Assembly (NCBI GenBank): GCA_041743835.1
Contig: JBGTLW010000244.1
Location: forward strand, 1-19,409
Direction of reading: 5' to 3'
From: JBGTLW01 sp041743835
GTDB lineage: Bacteria; Planctomycetota; Phycisphaerae; Phycisphaerales; Phycisphaeraceae
DNA: 19,409 nucleotides
Below are positions 12,804 through 19,409 of the stretch, in pieces. Position 1 is the first letter of the stretch; every line of letters starts with the position of its first letter. The notes beneath the pieces were generated by a model that saw only the letters and a list, made by a program, of their open reading frames with translations, had not been told where the DNA came from and did not search any database. The translations under genes were made by a program, and so were the position numbers.

Positions 12804-14942
12804 CTAGAACGGGAGCTTGAACACAGCCTTGGCCAGGAACGTGAAGCCCACGCCAAGCGTGCCCACCAAACCCATGCCGCAACTAAAGCCCGCAAAAAGC
12901 ACCGGCACATACTGCCGCCACTTCAGCCCCAGCTTCTTCTGGAAGTAGTACCGCCCGATCAACGCGCCCACCAGCTGCCCGAACACGGTGAACGGCAGCG
13001 TCTGGTTCAGCCCCTTCACCACGCCATACATCAGGAACGTCGGCGAACCCAGCCACGAGAACCCGATAAAGCACACCATGCCGATGACCGCGCCAGCGGT
13101 GATGTAGTTGAAGTTGATGGCCTTCTCGAACTCCGAGAAGCGGTCGTCAAGCGTCGAGGAGAAGATCAGCGAGTTCTGCTCGGCCGTGACCTCCCACCAC
13201 TCCGCCGCAAACGGGTACGCCGGGCCGGGGATCTCGCCCAGCCCCCAGATGAAGTGCGCAAAGCCCAGCGAGCCGATGAGGATGATCGGCGTGAGCAGGA
13301 TCTCCGATTTCCAGATCGACCAGAACTTGGTGCCGGTGAGTTCGCACGAGCGATAGAACACGGTCATCGAGCCGTAGTTGTGCATAGGCACGGGGAGGAA
13401 CCACACCGCCAGCCCGTTGTACCCCGAGAGGATGTAGCAGGCTTCCTTGACGAAGGGGATGTTGAGCACTTCGCCGGCGATGCCTTCGAGCCGGGCGGTG
13501 ACGTAGCTGATGATCGGCGTGTAGAAGAACGCGTAGAAGCACATGATGTACAGCAGCGGCATGTACACGAAACCGTCCGTGATAAACAGCAGCCAGCAGG
13601 AGACGCCGATGTAAAGCGCGCTGCTGAGGATGTACACCAGCACGATGAACCACACGCGGATGTCGCCGCGGCCCTCGGGCACGCCCTTGTTCATCGCCAT
13701 CGCGGTGGAGGTGATGCTGGCCATGTCGCGTGCCTTGGCCCTCGCGGCAACCACCGCCCGCCCGACGGACCAGAAGCCCATCACCGCGATCGCAACCGCC
13801 ACGCCGATGGAGAACGAGAAGTAGAAGTCGATCTGGTTCTTGTAGAACGTGGACTGCATGTTGTCGCCACGGTTCCAGGAGACGAGCACCGGCTCCAAGA
13901 CGCCGTCGAGCCCGACGATCCCCGGGTCGTAGAGGATGGGGTTGACCACCGCGGTGATCACAAAGCCCGCGAACGTGCCGATCACGGCCCAGTAAGGCAG
14001 GACCATGCCCATGAACACCTGCCCGAGGTTCACCGACACCGCCATCGCCACCGCGGGGAGGAACTCAGACGTCTTCTGCGTGTAGTCGATGAAGGGGATC
14101 GGCAGGATCTTGATCGGAGCATCGAGCAGCGCGCCGGTGATCGTGGGCACACCCAGATACACCGCGCCGAACACCAGCCCGATCATCGCGCCGATCGAGA
14201 ACACACGCCAACGCCAAGACGCGGTCTTCTCCGCGTCGGTCGGCTCCGCCTCGGGGTCGTCGTCGGGCTTGATGCGTCGGCCGGACTCCTCTTCCTGCTC
14301 CTCGGACAGCGCGAGGATGCCCTGCGCCTGCACCGGGGCCATGGGGAACGGCAGCTTCTCGATGTCGCTGGTCAGCCGGAACAGCCCGTAGCCCAGCACC
14401 ATGTTGTCGATACGCCCGATCAGCATGGTGAAGGCTGTGAGCGCCAGCGCCGGCCACCACTCCCAGTGGAGCAGCGACCGCGTCGCGAGGATGTCGTTGC
14501 CGTTCTCATCGAACTGCGGCGCAACCCACGACGGGATCTTGTCGGTCAGACCCTGCGCCAGCGCCGCGTCGGACTGGACGTAGAACTGCGCCCACAGCGC
14601 GCCGAGCCCGCCGTGGAACTGGCCCTGGGCCATGGAAGCGGTCACCATGATCGCGCCGGAGAGGTAAAACAGCGTGAAGATCTCGGCCCGCTTGAGCACC
14701 TTGTTGGCGCGGCGGGCGACCTCGATAAACAGGATCAGCGTCACCCACTGCGCCGCGGGGCCCACCGCGACGCCGGCCAGCAGCGTCATGTAGATCGACC
14801 CCGGCACCATGAGCAGCGCCACGAAGATCGCACCGACCAGCGCCGTCCAGCTAAAGCCGTCCACGAACTTATCCGGCGGCGTCATCAACGAGCGGAACTC
14901 TTCGAGCTCCTTGTCGATGCGCGGGCCTTTTCGCTTAGCCAT
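12804..14942 (-). CDS. OPT-like polytopic membrane protein (probable DUF6785 family)
   Basis: A 712-residue integral membrane protein with about 14 hydrophobic segments, the first at roughly residues 29-58 and others near 85-105, 160-190 and 245-265, continuing to the end (VLFAGFSCGMGLVGTLG). A strongly acidic loop (EEQEEESGRR then DDDPEAEP, about 212-238) lies between early segments, probably cytoplasmic. The general organisation resembles oligopeptide transporter-like proteins and the planctomycete DUF6785 family; the substrate is unknown. The ATG at 14942 is preferred over one at 14996: AAGGGGGAG lies seven bases before it, and it overlaps the permease stop in ATGGCTAA, a typical translational-coupling junction. 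It therefore sits in one operon with the permease upstream and probably the ATPase downstream. Confidence 0.68.
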   Translation of the reverse strand: MAKRKGPRIDKELEEFRSLMTPPDKFVDGFSWTALVGAIFVALLMVPGSIYMTLLAGVAVGPAAQWVTLILFIEVARRANKVLKRAEIFTLFYLSGAIMVTASMAQGQFHGGLGALWAQFYVQSDAALAQGLTDKIPSWVAPQFDENGNDILATRSLLHWEWWPALALTAFTMLIGRIDNMVLGYGLFRLTSDIEKLPFPMAPVQAQGILALSEEQEEESGRRIKPDDDPEAEPTDAEKTASWRWRVFSIGAMIGLVFGAVYLGVPTITGALLDAPIKILPIPFIDYTQKTSEFLPAVAMAVSVNLGQVFMGMVLPYWAVIGTFAGFVITAVVNPILYDPGIVGLDGVLEPVLVSWNRGDNMQSTFYKNQIDFYFSFSIGVAVAIAVMGFWSVGRAVVAARAKARDMASITSTAMAMNKGVPEGRGDIRVWFIVLVYILSSALYIGVSCWLLFITDGFVYMPLLYIMCFYAFFYTPIISYVTARLEGIAGEVLNIPFVKEACYILSGYNGLAVWFLPVPMHNYGSMTVFYRSCELTGTKFWSIWKSEILLTPIILIGSLGFAHFIWGLGEIPGPAYPFAAEWWEVTAEQNSLIFSSTLDDRFSEFEKAINFNYITAGAVIGMVCFIGFSWLGSPTFLMYGVVKGLNQTLPFTVFGQLVGALIGRYYFQKKLGLKWRQYVPVLFAGFSCGMGLVGTLGVGFTFLAKAVFKLPF

Positions 14943-17900
14943 CGGCTCGCTCCCCCTTCCCGCCTGCGGGTTGCGTGTGTTCCATGCTGTCTGCATCGGC
15001 GTCGCCGAGCGCCTGGAGGGTTTGCATACGGTATTGCTCGATCACATCTCCCCCCAGCGTCCGCCAGAGCAGGAACTGCCGCCGCAGCCCACGGATAAAC
15101 ACACGATTGGAACGCACCCAGTCGCCCGACGCGCCCGACAGCCGGATGTTGTGGATCGCCACCTCATCGACGCCGGGGATCTCGGAGGGCACAGCCGTGA
15201 GCGTCATGTGCTGGGTCACACCCAGGTCGAACGGCGCCAGCGCCAGCTCAGACGATAGCTGCAATGCGCCGGCCTCATCCCGGCCGATCCGCACCGCGCT
15301 CGCGGCAAAGTCGCCCAGCCCCGCGTCGTCGTGCCGGCGGAAGTGCTCGGCGAGGAACGAGACGATGCCGGTGATGTCGTAAGCCGAGACGGTGAACGGG
15401 AAGAGCAGCTTGAGGTCGTCTCCCTCGGGCTTGGGCATCTTCCACGCGCGGGCCAGGCCGGGGTTGGCGGACTTGGACGCGCGGTACGCGGGGTAGATGG
15501 CGGAGATGATGACCGTCGCCATAACTACGCCGATCGCGAACAGGGAATTGGTCGAGGAGTAATTGATGGAGACCGGATCGATGATGCCGTGCTTGGTGAG
15601 CTGGGTGGCTCCCAGCGCGACGAATTGCGCGAGCAGTTGCCCGCCCAGCCCGCCGACGAAGGCGTACACCGTCGCCTCGGCGAAGAACAGCACGCCGACG
15701 TGGCCGGGCGACAGGCCCAGCGCGCTGAAGGTGTAGATCTCCTTCTCGCGGTCGGAGATGGAGCCCAGCAGCGTGCCGAAGATGATCAGCCCGCCCAGCA
15801 GCAGCGGCACCGCGAGGCGGAGCCCGCCGGCGACGGCTGTGAGGCGGGTGAGGATCAACCGCTCCACGCCCTGATCGCCCGCCGCCCAGACGGGCATCAC
15901 GACGGTCTGAGCCACGGTGCGCCCAAGGTCCGTGGGTGTCACGCCCGGGCCGGGGTACAGGCTGATGATGTGGATCCCGCCGCCCAGCCGGCGCACCAGC
16001 TCGTTGGATGCCACGGCCACCTGGTCCGCGGAGAGGTACACAAAGTCGCGCTGCACATCCGACGCCAGCGCATCGTCATCTGCGGCCGCGACGCCGCCGC
16101 CGGCCTCGCCAGAGGAGTTGGATTCATCCGCGAAGTCCACGGGCAGCACCGGCTGGCCGTCGATCCGGCGAAGCCTTTGGAACGTGTCGCCCACGATCTG
16201 CCCCCGCACCGTCGCGGGCACGCCCTGCACCAGGACCCGGTCGCCGGGCTTGAGGGACAGCAGCTCCATCACGATGCGTGGCAGGTAGATGTGGTCCGCG
16301 CCGAGGATCGGCTGGCCCGCCATCGCCGCGGCCGGCTCGATCACGCTCGCCAGATCGGGCCACCGCTCCATCTCGCGCGGATCGATGCCCATGACCGCGT
16401 TGACTTTTTCCGTGCGCCCGTCGCCGGGGGTGGTCACCGAGTAATGCGTGGCCTGGTTCGTGGCCGCCGATTGCTTCACCGCCCACCACTGCATCGCAAG
16501 CAGGCCGCCCTCCCCCGCCTGTCCCGCGAGCAGGTCCGGCAGGGCGGACTCGATCCGCGCGTAGTCCAGGTTGCGGGCGATCACCGACTCGGGCATGCCC
16601 TCGGCCAGCGGGCCGGTGTACACAGAACGCACCCCGATCTCGGTGGTGAATGATGCGAAGCACAGGATCGTGAACGTCAGCATCACGACGGTGGTCGCGG
16701 TGAGGAACGTGCGTGTCGGTCGGCGACGCATGGTGGAGATGCCCATGCTGATGGCCGCGAGCATCGCCCCGGCCTTGGAGATCTCCAGGTCGTGCGCCCC
16801 GCCGGATTGCCCCTGGATCGCCTTGAGCTCGGTCTGGAACTTGCGCAGCACGATGTAAGTCACCAGGCCCGACAGCAGGATGATGGCAAACGCGAGGAAG
16901 ATGATGATGGGTGTGGACGCGATCGCAAAGCCGGGGTGGAGCCAGTAGAGCAGCGCAAAGGTCACCAGGAACGTGACGGTGAACCCGGCGATGCGGCCGT
17001 AGATGCTCGTGGCCCCGATGATGAGCCGTTCCATCGAGAACGCGAACGGGATCGCCAGCAGCAGCAGCACCACGACGGAGTGGACCAGGTCGTCCATGGA
17101 CGATCGAAGCGGCTTGTAGACGCGGTGGGAGAGCATCGCGCTGCGTGCGAGGCCGGACTCCCGCTGGGCCAGGGTGGGCGCGGTGTTGGCGCGTTCCAGG
17201 GCTCGGCCGGCGCGGCTGTGGAGCATCTCCAGGTCCGCGCTGGTGACGCCGCGTGCCCGCAGCCTGCGCAAGCGCATCTCGTTGAGCGACCACAGGTCGT
17301 TCGCGCTGTAGGGCGTGAGCCAGGGCGGGTCGTTGAAGGTCTGCGCGTCGAGCCCCGTGCCCGAGGGCGCATCATTGGTAAAGTCTCCGAGCACCACCGG
17401 CCCCATCGGCTGGAAGAGCTTGGTCCGGTCGTCCACCACCTGCTGTGCGATGAAGAACGCATTGACCGAGCCGACCTGCCCGAACAACGTCCGCTGCTCA
17501 CGGAAGACCTGGTCCGCATTGGCGCGGAGGACCTTGAGCTGATCGGGCTTGATGTTGTACGTCGGGCGATAGACAAAGACCTTGGGCTTGGCGAGGAACA
17601 GGTCCGTGCGGATCGCGTCGGTGAGGCGCTGGTTGATGGAGCCTTGGCTGGTGATCGCCATGACCGCGCCCAGCTCATCGAACATCGCGCCCATCGTGTT
17701 GGGCTGGTTGAATTGATCCTGGCGGAGCGCGACGATTGGGAAGTTGCCGTTGGTATCGACCAGTTGGTGGACGATCGGCTCGAAGCCGGGGCTGTGCAGG
17801 GCATCTAAGGCGGTCGCCAGGGCGTTGGTCTTGCTGGCGAAGCGTCCGGGCCAGATCGCGATCAGCGCGCCGGACGCCGGCCTCCGCTCGGACAGGCCAC

Positions 17901-19409
17901 CGGTCACCTTGAGCCCCGCATACTCACCGGTGCTCCGCCCGCGTACCCACGTCGTCAGCTTCGTGGTGGCGACGTTGGTGAAGCGTTGGGGCTGGGTCAG
18001 ATTGGGGTTGTCGGCAAGAGCCCGCAGCACACCGGCGGCGGCGACCGACTGCTGACGCAGCTTGGCCCAATCCAGATTCGCCAGGGTGTCGGCGGGGTGG
18101 CCGTCGCGGAGCCGACCGTCGTACCCGGTCATCAGCGCCAGGTTGTAGATGCGGTACTGCCCGGCGATGGTCCCGCCGTTGAAGTGCCGCCCCGGCGCGA
18201 AGGTGGGGCCGAGGTCCGTGTCGCGCAGGGTCTGCGGGTCGATGCCCAGAGCCTCGGCCCGGTCGCCCACGGTCTCACGCATCGCTGAAAGCAGACGCAC
18301 GTAGAACCCGCTCGAATCGGCGTTGTTGTTGCGGGGCACAGCGAACATCGAGGTGGTCGAGTCCCCGAGCACCGGCCCCCACGTCGCCGAGGCGTCCCCG
18401 AAGTTGTAGCTGATGTGGACGCTGATGGGGTTGAGCTTGTCGTTGCTGCTCAAGGCTTGACGCAACGCGGTGCGCTGGGCATCGGCGGCCTCGAGCACCG
18501 CCAGCTCACGCAGCCGGGCCTGCAAGCGCTGCGTGGTGCGAGTCTGCAGCTCGGTGAGGACCTGCTCGATGAAGGTGGTCGCTTCGGCCTGCACGGCGGG
18601 CAGCCCGCCGACCTCCATCGCATGATCCAGCGACATCGTCTGGAACCTGCCGCTAAGGTCTTCGCCCGCGCTCGCGGCGTGGAGCTCGGCTAACAGGCCT
18701 TGGAGCGACCTGCGGTGCAGGGCTCGGCGGATGTCGTCCCACCGACGCCGTTGATCGGTCAGATCGTCAGCGATCGCAGTGCGGCGGAGGTCTTCTTCCT
18801 TGGGGACATCGGCCGCCTTGATCCCCGCGTTGCGGTCCTCGACCAGCCACCGCATGCGCAGCTGCTGCAAGTCGGATTGCAACCCGTCGCCCGCCCAGTC
18901 GGACTCGCTGCTGAGCATGGACCGCACGAACGTGAGGATCTCCTGGACCTCTGCGGTATCACCCGGCCGCAAGTCGATCTCAAGGCCCCGCGAGTCGAGC
19001 ATCGCAAGCGCTTCGGTGTTGAAGCGGACCTCCGCGGCGTGCATATCCAGCTGCTGCTTGTGCACCGCGGGTGTCATCTGAATCGCGTTGTAGAACTCGC
19101 GCGTGCCCTGGTGGGCGCGGGCCTGGTTGTCCGCGAAAAGCAGGACCACTTTCCGCTGCGGCGGGTCGTTGACCAGTTGCCCGGCCGTCTCAAGCAGGGC
19201 AGCGACATTGGCCGCCTCACGTGCGCCGCGCGCCAGTTGGGGGATGTTGCCGAAGCTGTCGTAGTGGACGCCGAGCACGACCATGTCGGTCTGCGCCGCA
19301 TCGGTGCCGTCGATCACCGCGATGATGTTGCGGCCGATGGTGGATTCCCACACCACGTGGCTGACGACGGTGGCTTTGGCGCGGGGCTGCTTGAGGTCGA
19401 GCCCGCCCA
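14935..19409 (-). CDS. FtsX/MacB-like ABC permease with large M28-peptidase-like domain, 5' end missing
   Basis: About 1,490 codons are visible and the frame stays open to the right edge, so the N-terminus is beyond the window. From the edge, 19400-19080 encodes an M28-like segment (VVLGVHYDSFG, GAREAANVAALLE, LLFADNQARAHQGTREF). Next is a long soluble, presumably periplasmic region (about 19080-17100). A cluster of three to four membrane helices (17090-16850) and one more at about 16730-16650 follow. After a second periplasmic domain comes an FtsX domain (15880-15590: GGLRLAVPLLLGGLIIFGTL, then SDREKEIYTFSALGLSPGHV), with a last helix at about 15550-15490 and a C-terminal domain of about 180 residues. 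It should pair with the LolD/MacB-type ATPase of the same operon. The peptidase-like part keeps H-x-D but lacks the catalytic Glu-Glu, so it is probably non-catalytic. Confidence 0.85.
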   Translation of the reverse strand, partial: GGLDLKQPRAKATVVSHVVWESTIGRNIIAVIDGTDAAQTDMVVLGVHYDSFGNIPQLARGAREAANVAALLETAGQLVNDPPQRKVVLLFADNQARAHQGTREFYNAIQMTPAVHKQQLDMHAAEVRFNTEALAMLDSRGLEIDLRPGDTAEVQEILTFVRSMLSSESDWAGDGLQSDLQQLRMRWLVEDRNAGIKAADVPKEEDLRRTAIADDLTDQRRRWDDIRRALHRRSLQGLLAELHAASAGEDLSGRFQTMSLDHAMEVGGLPAVQAEATTFIEQVLTELQTRTTQRLQARLRELAVLEAADAQRTALRQALSSNDKLNPISVHISYNFGDASATWGPVLGDSTTSMFAVPRNNNADSSGFYVRLLSAMRETVGDRAEALGIDPQTLRDTDLGPTFAPGRHFNGGTIAGQYRIYNLALMTGYDGRLRDGHPADTLANLDWAKLRQQSVAAAGVLRALADNPNLTQPQRFTNVATTKLTTWVRGRSTGEYAGLKVTGGLSERRPASGALIAIWPGRFASKTNALATALDALHSPGFEPIVHQLVDTNGNFPIVALRQDQFNQPNTMGAMFDELGAVMAITSQGSINQRLTDAIRTDLFLAKPKVFVYRPTYNIKPDQLKVLRANADQVFREQRTLFGQVGSVNAFFIAQQVVDDRTKLFQPMGPVVLGDFTNDAPSGTGLDAQTFNDPPWLTPYSANDLWSLNEMRLRRLRARGVTSADLEMLHSRAGRALERANTAPTLAQRESGLARSAMLSHRVYKPLRSSMDDLVHSVVVLLLLAIPFAFSMERLIIGATSIYGRIAGFTVTFLVTFALLYWLHPGFAIASTPIIIFLAFAIILLSGLVTYIVLRKFQTELKAIQGQSGGAHDLEISKAGAMLAAISMGISTMRRRPTRTFLTATTVVMLTFTILCFASFTTEIGVRSVYTGPLAEGMPESVIARNLDYARIESALPDLLAGQAGEGGLLAMQWWAVKQSAATNQATHYSVTTPGDGRTEKVNAVMGIDPREMERWPDLASVIEPAAAMAGQPILGADHIYLPRIVMELLSLKPGDRVLVQGVPATVRGQIVGDTFQRLRRIDGQPVLPVDFADESNSSGEAGGGVAAADDDALASDVQRDFVYLSADQVAVASNELVRRLGGGIHIISLYPGPGVTPTDLGRTVAQTVVMPVWAAGDQGVERLILTRLTAVAGGLRLAVPLLLGGLIIFGTLLGSISDREKEIYTFSALGLSPGHVGVLFFAEATVYAFVGGLGGQLLAQFVALGATQLTKHGIIDPVSINYSSTNSLFAIGVVMATVIISAIYPAYRASKSANPGLARAWKMPKPEGDDLKLLFPFTVSAYDITGIVSFLAEHFRRHDDAGLGDFAASAVRIGRDEAGALQLSSELALAPFDLGVTQHMTLTAVPSEIPGVDEVAIHNIRLSGASGDWVRSNRVFIRGLRRQFLLWRTLGGDVIEQYRMQTLQALGDADADSMEHTQPAGGKGERADG
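14950..14958 (-). promoter_or_regulatory. Shine-Dalgarno inside the permease 3' end, deciding the OPT-like start
   Basis: AAGGGGGAG on the minus strand lies seven bases before the ATG at 14942 and within the last codons of the permease. Together with the ATGGCTAA overlap it supports 14942 as start and coupled translation. Confidence 0.7.

Noticed and set aside
12656..12910. Small minus-strand open frame across the inverted-repeat element
   Set aside because: It overlaps the OPT-like gene out of frame, runs through repeat DNA and has arbitrary Arg/Ser/Ala composition.
11874..15098. A 1,074-codon open frame on the plus strand opposite the ABC operon
   Set aside because: It is exactly antisense to three well-supported genes, has biased His/Arg/Asp/Gln composition and no recognisable domain. 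It arises from third-position GC bias.

Overview
The window is GC-rich bacterial chromosome, probably from Planctomycetota and most likely a Phycisphaerae-type lineage. This assignment is inference, from two coiled-coil OprP-type porins, an FtsX permease carrying a very large peptidase-like periplasmic domain next to an OPT-like membrane protein, and a mixture of Shine-Dalgarno and apparently leaderless starts. There is no rRNA, tRNA, CRISPR array or insertion sequence, and no gene-free stretch over 300 bases. Many long open frames on the opposite strand of real genes are composition artefacts.

Layout. (1) 1-3196, minus strand: the start of a SixA-like phosphohistidine phosphatase, then two tandem paralogous porins. 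An intrinsic terminator separates the porins, and the upstream porin has an elaborate promoter region. (2) 3369-4966, minus: recX, a PEGA-domain lipoprotein and a DUF971 protein. (3) 4985-7609, plus: an esterase, an unrecognised helical protein and a sugar phosphate isomerase/epimerase-like TIM barrel. The esterase start lies only 18 bp from the divergent recX start. (4) 7613-9764, plus: a promoter, a TPP riboswitch and thiC, with a readable translational switch. (5) 9826-11397, minus: a Na/Pi cotransporter with a PhoU-like tail. (6) 11571-11861, plus: pterin-4a-carbinolamine dehydratase. (7) 11871-19409, minus: a probable three-gene export or membrane operon. It comprises a giant FtsX/MacB-like permease (cut by the right edge) with an M28-peptidase-like domain lacking catalytic residues, an OPT-like polytopic protein overlapping its stop codon, and, after a structured inverted repeat, a LolD/MacB-type ATPase.

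Themes. Phosphate uptake may link the OprP-type porins and the Na/Pi transporter, and the second porin has 11-bp-phased repeats resembling Pho boxes. Four genes show a -10-like hexamer ending 6-7 nt before the ATG with no Shine-Dalgarno, suggesting leaderless mRNAs. The best candidate for an undescribed system is the permease / OPT-like / ATPase cluster. The best resolved regulatory device is the thiC riboswitch, where two mutually exclusive helices can be traced base by base.
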